This document shows positions 23,801 to 34,654 of a stretch of 64,000 nucleotides of DNA, piece by piece; the first letter of the stretch is position 1; the number at the start of each line of letters is the position of its first letter. The notes under the pieces were generated by a model. The model was not told the origin of the DNA. It was given only the letters and a program-made list of their open reading frames with translations, and ran no database searches. The DNA comes from Micractinium sp. NFX-FRZ (taxonomy: Eukaryota; Chlorophyta; Trebouxiophyceae; Chlorellales; Chlorellaceae): positions 17,098-81,097 of the forward strand of contig JAPTJF010000288.1 of NCBI GenBank assembly GCA_029339195.1. Reading direction: 5' to 3'. A program made the translations under genes and the position numbers.

Positions 23801-24367
23801 ATTCAAGGTGGGAAACGCTCTCTGCCGCCACCTCATGTGGCAGTGGCAGCCCTCATTCAGCTCCCCTGCAGGGGCGGCGTGGGTGTCGTGCGTTTGCCGA
23901 CTGTGTAGGAGGGAGGGAGGCACGCTGGGTTGTGGGGCATGGTGGGCCGTGTTGCCGTGCCCTGGGAGGTTCTGTGCCCACACACACTGCCACTGAGCAG
24001 CATGCAAGGCTGTGCAGCCCTCTGATGCGGACAACGGGCTAGCTGCCATCAGTTGTCAGCCCGTGCTCAGAGCACCGGCGAGAGTGGCGGCACCACCGGC
24101 GGTGCAGCTGGCACACTGGCTACAGGAGGCGCTTGCAGGGCACAATTCTGCTTTACGTGAGTCTTGCCACGCCCCAGAATGCGGCAGCTGCAATGTAGCT
24201 TGCCTGGCAGTGCCCTGACGGGTGTTGGAGCCTGCGCCCTTCAGCTTGATCGCGACGGGTGCAGGGGCGGCCTGTGCGTCGGCGGCCTTGACAACGACAG
24301 CCCGCCGCGCCGCACGCTGGCTGCACGGCCGAGCCGTGAAGGCCCGCAAACAAGTAGCGGTGGCCAT
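20900..24367 (-). CDS. PP2C (PPM) Ser/Thr phosphatase, probably chloroplast-targeted
   Basis: Mn/Mg-dependent protein phosphatase. Seven catalytic exons close in phase: 23536-23326, 22850-22743, 22356-22260, 22117-21981, 21749-21689, 21379-21262, 21035-20900. PPM motifs in order: KQNEDRF, AAVFDGHGGNATAEW (metal-binding DGHGG), GSKCGSTAAVAI, LLTANSGDARIMM, LSEDHVP, GGLLALSRAFGDAYMK, MTDLTAEDSFLIVCSDGL, and the end ESGSTDDVTTLVL, with its metal-binding Asp. The proposed first exon (ATG 24367) encodes MATATCLRAF, then RRAVVVKAADAQAAP, which resembles a chloroplast transit peptide, and ends near GAGSNTR. Its junction to the NEDRF exon does not close with a canonical GT donor, so an undetected small exon or another start is possible. 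Several duplicated exon fragments lie in the introns. The substrate cannot be told. Confidence 0.85.
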
Positions 24368-25038
24368 GGTGCGCTGTCAGACACTCCAACACGCTCGCTG
24401 CCGGCTCTAACAGGCTTGCGCAGGGGTGTAGTTAGCAAAGCTGCACACAGAGCGCGTGATCCGGCGGGTCCCGCTTCACCCCATCCTCCTCATCCCGCCC
24501 TGCTGGCAGCGGCGGCGGCAGCAGCAGCGGCAGCGGCAGCGGAAGCAGGCACTGGCAGGATTTGTGAAGCAGAGCGATGGACATGAGACAGCAGTGTTTC
24601 GTGGAGATTGCAAATGCTGACAAGCAGAATGCCTCGCACAAGAGGCTTGTAAACAGCAGCGAACGGGCGTCAGCAGCCGCCACGGCCCAGACCCCCCGCT
24701 TGCAGCCTTGGGGACAGAGCACGATATGAGAAGAGGAGTTTTACATACACGCCTGATAGCAGGCATCAACTCAGTGTCATATTCGTGGCATTGGGAGGGT
24801 TGTGCTCATCTGTTCCTTTCTCTCTCAGCTGACGGGTGAGCTGACGGGGGGGCTCCCAGCACCCGCTGAGCCAGCATTGCGGCACCATCCGCGCCAGTCC
24901 CAACTCAAAAAACGGGATCCCAGTTTGGTGGCTGCGAGCAGCGCAGTCCTGCCACCAGCACCCCAGGTCCGCTCCGCTCGCCTGCCCAACCCACATGCCA
25001 TGCGCACACATGCATGCCCAGATGAGAGGGGCCGCTCT
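24368..25038. other. intergenic region upstream of PP2C and downstream of the DUF3181 gene
   Basis: It holds the PP2C upstream region and the 3' flank of the next gene, with a minus-strand TGTAA at 24741-24745. A CAG/CGG-rich patch lies near 24506-24545. No gene seen. Confidence 0.55.
24741..24745 (-). terminator. TGTAA poly(A) signal of the DUF3181 gene
   Basis: TTACA on the plus strand lies about 295 bp past the stop codon. Confidence 0.5.
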
Positions 25039-26732
25039 CTACAGGTTGCATGCGTAGTCGTCGCACAGGCGCTCCAAGTCACGGCTGCAGGCGGCGGGCA
25101 GCAGATCCGACAGTGGCAGCGTCACCTTGCCGCCTCCCAGCTTCATGGGCACCTGCCAGGAGGGGGGCGGGCGGGCGGGCGAGATGAGATGAGGGATGAG
25201 GTGCGGGGGCAAGCCCAGTGAGCCGTGCCTGTGCCCAGCCTCAAAGGCACTGCTGGGCGGGGGAAATAACTCAGAGGAGAGAACAGGTGTGAGTCAAGGG
25301 CAGGACATTAAGAGCAAGAATGTGTGGGCGTGGACAGGTTACCTGTGAGGCCAGCCCAGGGGAGAGGGCAAGGGCAGGGGCTCAGCGCAGGCTCCTGGTT
25401 TCAGACATCTAGAAGCACATATTTGATGTCTGAAACAGAAACATGCAGCTGCAGGCTTACCCGCCCGCACCCTCCCCACCTTTTTGAGCAGCGCCTCGAG
25501 GTCGGCCCCGCTGAAGCGCCCGCCCTGCAGCTGCGGCCCGATCTGGGAGGCCAGCGCCTGCGCCAGGGACAGCCCCTGCCCCACCTTGACGTCCTTCAGG
25601 TACCTGCACGGGGGGAGGCGTACCACGCAAGATGGGAGTTTTCAGGGGGGGGCGGCGGCAGGAAAGCACGATTGCTGGGCCTCCATCACAGGCCTGCATC
25701 GAGCGGCAGCAGCAGCAGGGACGTGACATGGGGACGAGGGGCGCTTGTGCACAGGATGGGGGGCTGGGCGGCCACCCTGACGTCTTCCAGGGTCCCCCTG
25801 CACAGGAGGGGGGCGACGCCAGATGAGGGACGCCAGATGAGGGACGCCAGATGAGGGACGCCAGATGAGGGACGCCAGATGAGGGCACGGCTCCCAGGTG
25901 GGTGAGCTTCCTGGACCACCCCTGCAATGAGGCACCACAGGGCTGCACACCTGCAGGCGCCAGCTCAGCAGCCATGCGCACACCCAAGGTGCTAACACGA
26001 GACAGGGGCACTCAAACCGGGTCCCATCATCGCCCTGCAAGGTGCACCCTGCCTGAGAGTGCGCGCTGTCCGCCCCACCACAGCCGCCAAACCTGCACCC
26101 CAAATCACGTGCCAAGCCCTGAGGGCCGCAGCACTTGCAGCCGTGCCACCTCTCCCCTCCTCCGCTTGCCCAGATCCACCGCACAGACACAGACCGCACA
26201 CACGGGGCACTCACAGGTGCCAGCCCTGCAGGTCGCAATAGATGTCCCGCCCAATCTTGTCTGCCAGCTCATCGTAGGGCGTCCTACCCCCGCTGCTGCC
26301 TGCCGAAGACACCAGGGATGCCAGGTCCAGGAAGCCCTTCACCACGTCGTCCCCGGCGCCATGGGCAAGCGTCGACCGCCGGGTGGGCGGCGTGGCACGG
26401 GCCGCGGCGCGTTGCACGGGCGCTGCAGCGTGGGGCACGGGGGCCATGCTGTGGTCAGCAGTAATGCAGGAGGCTGCAAGTGTGGTTCTGAGCGCGAGTG
26501 TGCAAGAAGCTAGCCATGCGCTGCTGACGGTCCGCTCCGTCCCCAAGGCCAGAAACCACGGCACACGGCCCGGCAGGCACCGCCGCCGCCGCTGCCACCT
26601 CCCGATCCATACAAGCAACCCTTCGCGATACGTTCTCCCGCCCCCGCTTCATCTACCTGCTGCACCAAACGAGGGCTTCGACGGCCGCACTGAGGCGGCC
26701 AGGCCGCAAGGCGAGAGCACGGCGCTCAGCAT
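25039..26732 (-). CDS. DUF3181-family protein with chloroplast transit peptide
   Basis: Small protein of unknown function, of a family I know from cyanobacteria. Four exons close to 173 aa: 26732-26657, 26422-26215, 25603-25480, 25152-25039. The first exon supplies MLSAVLSPCGLAASVRPSK, a typical transit peptide rich in Ser and Ala without acidic residues, so I predict a chloroplast location. The mature part matches the cyanobacterial pattern: YDELADKIGRDIYCDLQGWHL, then YLKDVKVGQGLSLAQALASQ, then VPMKLGGGKVTLPLSDLLP near the C-terminus. The family resemblance rests on my memory of small cyanobacterial proteins with AAEIGENIYIDVAKWHLYL- and LGGG-IPLSDLLP-like segments. An ATG at 26447 is in frame too, but it would lack the transit peptide. 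The large second intron contains a 14-bp tandem repeat. Confidence 0.83.
25815..25884. repeat. 14-bp tandem repeat, five copies
   Basis: Five perfect copies of GACGCCAGATGAGG lie in the second intron of the DUF3181 gene. Confidence 0.95.
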
Positions 26733-28002
26733 ATCGTTGCACAGCTGCACGGGCCTTGGAGAGGTGCGGGACGAAGATCGAAAGTTGTGGAGGCGCGCGC
26801 GACACCGATTAATAGCTGAGCTGATTAGGAAGTGGCGATGAAGGAAAGGCGGGTGTCCGGGGCGGCGGCGGTGCTGCTGACTACTGCCCCTGCTTTGCTG
26901 GTCTTGCATGCAGCGTGCTTTCAAAGGTGTGCCAGAGAGTTCACATTGCTCATACCACCATGTGAATGCAAGCGTAAGCTGCCACCATAGTTTGGGCTGG
27001 CAGGCAGGCAGGCGGTGCAGGGCAGCAGGTTCGGGCAGCTCCCTCGGCACCGGGCTGGCCAGACGCTGCCAAGTGGGCAGGCAACCAGGCAGGCGTGTAT
27101 GCATCCTTGAATAAAAAAGGATGCCATGTGTAATGGTTCTTGATTTACAACGTGGGCCCACGAGTGCTCGGGACCGTTTCCAAGCGCCGGTACGGCACGC
27201 AATACCCATACGGAGCAGCCCTCTCATATCTGGTGCGCTGTGCTTGCTGGCCCACGACTGAGCAAATGGGTGTTGCCATTCAGGAGGGTTGATCAGTGTG
27301 CACCAGAGCCTAGACCACGCAGAGAAGCACGAAGATGCTGGCTGACTGATGGGTTGTCCGCTAGAGCGAAGGGTGCGACAGCAGCGGCAGGCGCTGGCAT
27401 GCACGCAGCCCTTGCAGCGGGCTGAAACTGCGTACAATGTACTATATTCTTCGAGATTGTTACAACGGGCACACATCACTTTTATTTTTGTTGTAAGGGC
27501 AAACATTTACAGAAGAAGGGCTCGGCAGTCGGTGGGCGCGGCAGCTGCGCTGAGAAGGTGCAGCTGGCTGGCGGGTCATCTGCTGATGAGATATTTGAGG
27601 AGTGCTCTTGCCCCATTCTCTCACTCCTCCGCTCTCAACGTTGTTTCCGGGACCTCCAAATTCTTCCCTGACACCCAGAGCCAGGCCCACAAGGAGGTGA
27701 GCACGTGAGCAGGACCGGTCGCGCACACACACTCCGCACCCGAGGGCCTGTCCACTGTGGGTGAGTGTATATAGACAAGAAGCTTATTACATGTCAAGAG
27801 GTGGCTCCGAGGGGTGAGCCCAGCACGCAGGCCCCTGGCCCTTTGGAGTGCCGGCCTTTCATCCCACGGGCCGCACGTGAATCTTGCCCTTCACTGCAAG
27901 CGTCCGCTCTCACTGCACCTGCTCCTGCTGTATGCAGCAGCCGTGACTGCGGCGCTGGGGCGCACAGCCCATCCCGCGCTCAGACCCCAGCCCCACACCG
28001 TC
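26733..28002. other. intergenic region between divergent DUF3181 and DUF506 genes
   Basis: I see no supportable gene. A long minus-strand open frame (26649-27506) overlaps the DUF3181 first exon but has no family resemblance. An AATAAA-like stretch at about 27110-27116 and a GTATATAGAC stretch near 27767 (TATA-like, about 235 bp before the DUF506 start codon) are the only notable elements. Confidence 0.5.
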
Positions 28003-30303
28003 ATGGGGGTCCTGAACAACCTGTTCGGACCTTTGCGGCGCAGCCGGTCAGGCAGCTTTCGCGACGGCAGCAGCAGGCGAGGGAGGCGCTTTGGGAGCGG
28101 CAAGAGTGTAAGTTTCCCGCTGCGCTGTCAGCGCAACCCGCCTCTGTGACCTGCTTGGTTGCGGGCAGGGGCGAGGCGCACACCCCGCAGCCAACCCAGA
28201 AGCTGGCCGGCAGCAGAAGGGGCCGGCGGCCGCCCACGCTCAGCTCAGCCGTCTCAGCGCGCGAGGCCACGCCGTGCGGCGGCCCCGCAGCCGCCCACCT
28301 GCAGCATTCCTTATACCCTGTTGACCAGCACACCCGCTGGTCAGCCATCGCCCATGGCTGCTTGCCAGGTTGCTGGCCGGCAGCACGCGGCCGTGCACGT
28401 GCCCCCCGCCCCCCGTGCGCCAACCGCTCTGCCGCCGCCGCTGCCGCCTCCGCTGTTCTTTTCTGCCTGCAGGGCCATGACGAGGCCTCTGCCTCTGGAA
28501 AGGGAGGCGACTCCTCCACCCACTCCGCTCTTTTCGACCTGGAGCTCTCCTCCCGCGGCCACGGCAGGGGCGCCGCTGACCTGCTGGCGCGCCTCAACAC
28601 CTCTGTGCACGACGAGGGGTCGGTCAAGGGGGGAGTCAGCGCGGACCCCTCGGTCCGCCTGCCCTCTGGCCTGCTGCAGCGAGTCATCTACCTGGGCCGG
28701 CCCGTCATGGAGTTTGAACTGGACGTGAGTGCCAGCTCAAAGGTTGGGAGGGGCTGCTGCTGGCGGGGTTGCCGGCGGGGCAGGGGCGCCGCGCCGTCTG
28801 CCCGCCCACCCCCAGCTGCGTGCTGCCTGCGCGCTACGCTGGCAGTCCCGGCCTGCGGTGCAGCGTATTTCTGCGGTGCGGCGACTGCATCAGCACGATG
28901 CTCTGAGCGCAACACAAAGCTGAGCACGCCGTACGACCGCCCCGCATGCCTCCCCCGCCCGCCTGTGTGCCTGCGCCTGCAGCTGCTGCAAGACATGCGT
29001 GCGCTGCGCGCGACGTGCCAGCTGCAGCCCGACGGCCAGCTGGACCTGCCCAGCCTGGTGACTCAGCTGCAGGACCTGGGATACGCCTGCTACCTGAAGC
29101 ACAACAACCCAGGTGGGTGCTCAACTCACGCCTTACTCTGCCTGCCAGGGATGCACCGGGGTGTCACGCAGCACAACCCAGGAATGAGGGCGGGCCTGCC
29201 TGCGGTGGTAGGTTTGGCAGCAGCCGCTGCGGGACATGGCCAATGGCGTTTGTGCTGCACCATCTCACCCTCCCCCGCCACTGCCCCACCCCCCCGCCCC
29301 CTGCAGCCGACCCCGGCCACCGGCACAACGTGCAGCCCAGCTGCCTGGAGAAGCTGCGGCACGAGTACATCATGTGCGCGGGGCGGGCCGACGGCAGCCT
29401 GAGCCACTGGTGCATGGTGGACCCCCGCTTCCGGGAGCAGTTTGCCATCGCGCAGCCCACGCCCGCCTACGACCGCCTGCTCAAGGTGCGTGCACGCGTG
29501 GCGCTGGGAAGCGTCCACGGGTGGTTGTGGGTGCAGTGGGGAGCAGTTGTGCCGTGGCCACGCCTGCCTGCCCGATGTGTATCTGGTGGGGCAGAGGCCA
29601 GTGAAAGAGCAGCTGCGTTTTGCCTTGGGGTCGCGATGCACACAGCTTGCCTTGGATTGCGTGGGCCTTCAGTTCCACTTCCTCCGCTCCCCCGCTCCCA
29701 TGCCCTGTTTGCTCACCGCTTCCCCGCCTGCCTGCTCCTGCCCCCTGCGTGCAGGCGGTCCCACTCGAGTTTGTGGGCACGCAGCTGCGGCTGCAGGCGC
29801 TGGTAGAGACGCTGTGCGGGGAGATGGCAGAGGCGTTTGCCTCCCAGCAGCGCACGCTGCCGCCCTGGCGCAAATTCAAGTCCATGCTGTCCAAGTGGTT
29901 TGACCCGGAGGAGATGCCAGCTCAGCAGCACCTGCCAGCTCGACAGCCGCTGCCACATCAGCAGGCAGTGCAGCTGCAGGCCACGGCGGGCCCGCAGCCC
30001 TCGGCCTTCCAGCCCGCGCAGGCGGCCGCCTCCGCGACGACTGGCGCCGGCGGCATGCCCCTGCGGGAAGCCCAGCCGCCAGCAGGCGTGCCGCTGACGG
30101 CGCTGCAGCAGCAGGCGGCTGCGGCACTGGCGGAGCGCACGGGCAGCGGCGGCGGCAGCCAAGATTTTTTCGAGGCAGTGGAGATGCACAAGCAGTCGAT
30201 GCGGCTGCAGCAGGGGCAGCAGCAGCAGCAACGGCAGTCGCCGCCGCTGCGCGGATCGCCGGAGACGGCAGCCGCCGCCGCCCAGGTGCTGTTGCAGCAG
30301 CAG

Positions 30304-30338
<35 letters not shown>

Positions 30339-31625
30339 CGCAGCGCTTTCCAGCGAGAACCTGCGGCAGCTAGATGCGGCGTACTACGCCGCTGTCAACG
30401 CGCCCGCCGTGGCGGCAGCCTGCGACGGCGACGCGCGGCCGGGGGAGCGCAGCAACAAGCCGCGGCGGCGGCGGCCCCCGCCGGCGGGCCTCTCGCTGGC
30501 CACTGGGACGCACCATCATCATCAGTTGCAGGCAGCTGCCTCTTTGTGGGACGAGGAGGAGGATGGGCTTGACGGCATGGGGGGCGCTCTGGAAGCGCTG
30601 GGCGCCAACCGGGCGCAGATGCAGCAGATGCAGCAGCTGTATGCCAGCGGCAGCTGGAGCGAGCTGAGCACCATCTTAGAAACGCGCTCCAACGCCAGCA
30701 GCCCCGCCACCGCCGCCCTGCTGGCCGCCAGCAACGCCCCTTTGGGCACCAGCTGTGCCAGCCGGCGCTCTGCTGGCAGCGCCGCCGCCATTGCAGCAGC
30801 CATGGGACAGCAGCAGCCCTCCGGCAGCCTGGCGGGTCACCCGCGCCGCTCCCCCGGCCGGCTGGATCAGATCTACCCGCCGTCCTCTGCCGCTGGCAGC
30901 GCCGGCGATGCAGCGCGGCAGGCTGCGGCGCAGCCCTCCCTACCGAGCTCGCTCGTCGGCTTTGCTGCGCCCCCGCTGGGCCGCGCCTCGCTCGCCAAGA
31001 CGTCTGCCGCACCCAGCAGCACGGCGCAGCAGCCCAGTAGCCTGGAGAACAGCGGCGGCAGCAGCCCGGTGGCGCCAGCAGGGCGGCCCGCTGACCTGGG
31101 CCCACCTCGGCATGCTGCGGAGGGGCCCAGCGCGCGGGGAGGAAAGAAGGTTGTCTCTCTGCTGGCAAAGGGGCTGAAGAGCGTCGGCCAGAAGCAGACG
31201 TGGACAAACCTGCTGCCGACAGTCAGCACCGGTGAGGGGGCGGGACGGCTGGGGGCAGCAGTGGCACGCAGCTGGCAGGGTGTGTGTGTTTGCATTTGCG
31301 AGCGAGCGGGCGGGTGGGACGGCACACCGCCTGCGTGAGCAGAAAGCCGCGCCAGCTGCGCTTCGACCGTCTGCCAGCTTTTGCTCTGCCCTGCATGCCC
31401 GGCCGGGCGGCTGTCGACGCCTCTTGAGCGCCCTCTTTCTTGCTCGCCCCCGCCTGCCCTGCAGTGCGCCGCGTGGGACCCAACGGCCCTCTTGCACCGC
31501 AGCGCACCTGGTCCTGGCGCTCTGACGACGGATCCAGCAAGCGAGGCCGCAAGGCAGCAGCCGATGCCGCCGCCAGCGCTGCCCCACGTGCGTCGGCGCA
31601 TCCGCCGCTGTACCCGCGCCACTAG
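28003..31625 (+). CDS. DUF506 (PDDEXK-like) family protein with long low-complexity tail
   Basis: Member of the plant/algal DUF506 family, related in fold to PD-(D/E)XK nucleases; its biochemical role is unknown. Six exons close to 767 aa: 28003-28107, 28473-28724, 28983-29112, 29307-29485, 29755-31231, 31465-31625. The conserved half covers about residues 80-270: LVTQLQDLGYACYLKHNNP (the plant LGYDASICKS-like element), HEYIMCAGRADGSLSHWCMV, DPRFREQFAIAQPTPAYDRL (the FRSEFEIARST-like motif), AVPLEFVGTQLRLQALVETL, and LPPWRKFKSMLSKWF. The rest is a Gln/Ala/Ser-rich tail with a pure Gln run and HHHH. The N-terminus is Arg/Ser-rich and could be a targeting or nuclear signal. A copy of the exon 3 end lies in the next intron at 29166-29188. 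TGTAA at 32652 implies a 3' UTR of about 1 kb. Confidence 0.85.
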
Positions 31626-33896
31626 CAGCAACCCCCGTGCCTCCTGTAGCGCCCCCCTGCTTGCGCCCGCCCACATTCTGGGCGGCGCGTGGCCGGCTGC
31701 GGCAGCAGGGCCCCTCCACGCCACCCTGCCAGCCCACTCAGACCGCTGGCAGGGTTGCGCCCCTGCTGCCCCTCCACTTGTACGCACTCCTAAGCTACAC
31801 TGCTCATCCTTTTCATTTCCCTGCCCCTCTTCCCCCCTTGTCGCCCGGCCCCTCTTTTCAGCCACCCGTTTCTGTTTAGTGGCTCAGTGCTTTCCCTGTC
31901 CCTGCGTGTAGCGCCCCCTCTCTCTGCCACCCCAGGCAGCAGCGGTCTCTGACCGCCCCGAGAGCCAATTCTTTGCCTTCCCTCCTTACAGCCCGCGCCT
32001 GCGCGCCCTCTTGAGAGCTGCGGCACCCTCGCCCGCCGTGGCGAGGCTCGTGCATCCCCCATCCCTCCGTGCCACACGCGCCTCGCCCTCCAGCGTGTCG
32101 CCGCCAGAGCCTGCGCTGGGAGCGTCCCATCGCTGCCGCAACAGCGCCCACCCCCGCCCCCTACCAATCCTTCCACCGACATCTCTCCACCCCATGTGCC
32201 AGGCTCCGCACGTGCCTGCCCGCCTTCCTGCCTGCCTGCCTGCCTGCCCTCCCCACCCATACATCCATCACCAAGCACCCCCCTATCCCAAGTCTTTCCT
32301 CCTCGCACACACCCGCACGGGGCAGCCCCTGCCGCCTCCTCTGCCCCTTTTTGCCTTGCGACAGCGCCCCCCCCCCCCCCCAACCCAGCAGCTTTTGCGC
32401 CCGTTTTGTAGAGGACAGCCGCCCCGCCACGCTCTCCCCCTCCAGTGTCCCTGTTTTGAGATGTCCCAGCAAGTCGCCCCACTGTGTGCCCCCTGCCCCC
32501 GGGTCTGGCTGCCTTGCAACCCCGTCACCCTCGTGCCCCCCCGTCTCCCTCTTTGGGCTTCCCTGCGGAGCATCCACGAGTGCCACGAGTGCGACAGCTG
32601 ATATCAGCACACCACCCCAAATTCCTGCTCATCCCCGTCTTAACTTCTACATGTAACCTTACAGCTGATCAGCCATGCATGATGTGAAGTTACTTGGTTG
32701 GCATGCCTGACACCCTCAGGGGCTCAAGTTGGCCACCTGGGCGTTGGGGGCGAGGCGCAAAGGGTTTCTTCAGGCCCGCCTGGCAGGCTGGCAGGCAGGC
32801 AGGCTGGCTGGCTGGCCATGCATGGCAGGCTGGCAGACTGCCCACAGGGCACGGCTCACGGGCGGCCCTGAACTGCAGCCGGCGCTGCGAAACTCCTGCA
32901 GTCACTAGCCATTCGATGGTCGAAACATTCCCAGACCAGGGCACGGCTGCTTGTTCGCAGAGGCCAGTGGGGAGTGGCACCTCTTCTTCAGCCCAGCACC
33001 CCGTCTCCCCACGCCCTGCTTGAGGCCTCAGCTCGACTCAATTCCCAGCAGGGGCCAGGGCTCATAAGAGTCGCTCGAACCGCCCACCCGCCCCGCTCTG
33101 CCGTGCCCTCCACACCTGCCTCCACCCAAGCATATGCCTCCACACAGCCGTCCCATGCTCCCTGCAGTCGCAGGCGTGCCTGGAGGAGACACCACCTCTC
33201 TCGTCGCATTGTTATTTCACTCATCCTCCTCGGCCTCAAGCTGCTGACACTAACATTACGTGCCTCGCTTCCGCCCCCCCATGGAACAGCTGCTGTCTGC
33301 TGGAGATTGCGCCAGACAGCATGGCCCCAGCTGGTGAACTAGTACAGGACCACCTGTAAGATTCACAGTTCACAGAACTTGTGGCGGCACTGGTTCAAGG
33401 GGGCTGTGACAGCAGGGGCATGAGAGCATCGATGCTCACATGACATGACGATATCGTCAGGAAAGAACCCGGATGCCACTCTTTTGCGGTACAGCCAGCC
33501 GCCACACAAAGAAAGCTAGGCAGGGCGATTGAATGTGCTGGATTGTACGGATGCGGTAGGTAGGGAGCCGAGGTGGCCTGGAGGGAAGGTGGCCTCAACA
33601 GCAGGTCCCCACAAGTGTTGTGGGCAGAGAGAGGGCGCGGCGGAAGCATGCGGACTGCGAGGGGAAGGGCGTTCCCAGGCGCAGGCAACATCGTAGAATT
33701 GAGCTTAAAAATCGCACTAGGGGCGCTTTCCGACTCGTGAAGAGGCAGGACGGTGTTCCCTGCAAACATGTTCCGGGTGCGAATCGAACCTGCGTTGGAA
33801 TTCAAAATTTTCAAGTGGAAGGGGTTCTGGGGTCTAGAGCTGCACTCTGTCTGTCATCAGCTGACAACGGCTGGTTCGGCCTTCTGTCAACGTGTT
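31626..33896. other. 3' flank of the DUF506 gene and intergenic sequence
   Basis: Up to about 32.66 kb this is pyrimidine-rich and probably the 3' UTR, ending near TGTAA at 32652-32656. The remainder to 33.9 kb shows a short GGCAGGCTGGC-type repeat near 32788-32840 and no gene I can support. Confidence 0.5.
32652..32656 (+). terminator. TGTAA poly(A) signal, likely of the DUF506 gene
   Basis: First clear TGTAA on the plus strand after the DUF506 stop codon. Confidence 0.45.
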
Positions 33897-33978
33897 TGCG
33901 AGATGTCCCGAGTTCGATCCTTGGTAACTCCACACCCTGCATGGGGTTATAGCTCAGTGGTAGAGCGCTCGCTTCGCA
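33897..33978 (+). tRNA. circularly permuted tRNA-Ala(CGC) gene
   Basis: The 3' half (33897-33932) precedes the 5' half (33943-33978). 3' half: T38, anticodon 3' strand GCGAG (33898-33902), variable ATGTC, T-stem CCGAG, loop TTCGATC, CTTGG, acceptor TAACTCC (33925-33931), discriminator A33932. A 10-nt linker follows. 5' half: acceptor GGGGTTA (33943-33949), TA, D-stem GCTC, loop AGTGGTA, GAGC, G26, anticodon 5' strand CTCGC (33968-33972), loop TTCGCA with anticodon CGC (33975-33977). When rejoined, all four stems pair, and G3 faces U70, the alanine identity element. A T4 Pol III terminator follows at 33983-33986. There is no 3' half downstream of the 5' half, so an ordinary intron-containing gene is ruled out. 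Processing would need circular ligation at 37/38 and removal of the linker. Confidence 0.87.
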
Positions 33979-33982
33979 GATG

Positions 33983-33986
33983 TTTT
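33983..33986 (+). terminator. Pol III T4 terminator of the permuted tRNA
   Basis: A TTTT run lies four bases past the end of the 5' half, where transcription of a permuted tRNA precursor is expected to end. Confidence 0.7.
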
Positions 33987-34654
33987 GTAGCTATCAGGGA
34001 GCGGGGAGGAGCAGCTGTGAGGCATGAATATGGGAAGCAGAGGAGGGTGATCCAGATGCCAAACAAGAGCAGTGGGTTCACTGCCTGCCCGCCATCCCTC
34101 CTAACCTGACCCCACCCCACCCTTGCTGCTCCCAATGTGTTATTCTCGCGCAGCTGTCTATTCGGGGACATGTGTGCTACAAAGAAGACGACGGAGGAAT
34201 TTACAGCCCGAGGGGCGTGGGGTTGAGGAAGCCAAAGGAAATTAAGCCAAAGGGCACCAGTCAGCTGCCATGCTAGGGCCCCTTTCAGAGAATGAACAAG
34301 TTGAGTCATGGATGTTACGGAAAAAAGGGAAGGACAGATGTGCGCACCGGCATCCGCCTTGCCCAGCAACACGCTGTGTGCCGCCTACTTGTGTGCTGCG
34401 CCACACCGGGTGCAGGGGACAACCTGGTCGGTACCAGAGCAGTCCTTGGTCAGCCTGCACACGGGCACAAAAGAAGAGGTTGGGTGGGGGGTGGGGCGTG
34501 TCGGCAGCATGTGGTCCGGCAACCGAGCGGCACCAAAGCTCAACTCCCCTGGTTACCTTCTTCCCACTTTCAATTAATCATCCCTGCGGCAGTTTCCTGC
34601 CCCGTTGCCTGATGCCGCGCTACCAGTGTGCCACAGTTTGCCCCCGGCCCACAC
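33987..34654. other. intergenic region downstream of the LysM gene
   Basis: It contains a minus-strand TGTAA at 34201-34205, suitable for the LysM gene. No gene seen. Confidence 0.5.
34201..34205 (-). terminator. TGTAA poly(A) signal, likely of the LysM gene
   Basis: TTACA on the plus strand lies about 450 bp past the LysM gene stop codon. Confidence 0.4.

Noticed and set aside
26649..27506. 285-codon minus-strand frame upstream of the DUF3181 gene
   Set aside because: Only its last 28 residues (MLSAVLSP onward) are used as the transit-peptide exon; the rest has no support.
33770..33830. second tRNA-like T-arm on the minus strand (GGTTCGATT)
   Set aside because: The flanking bases do not form a five-pair T stem and no acceptor or D arm was found.
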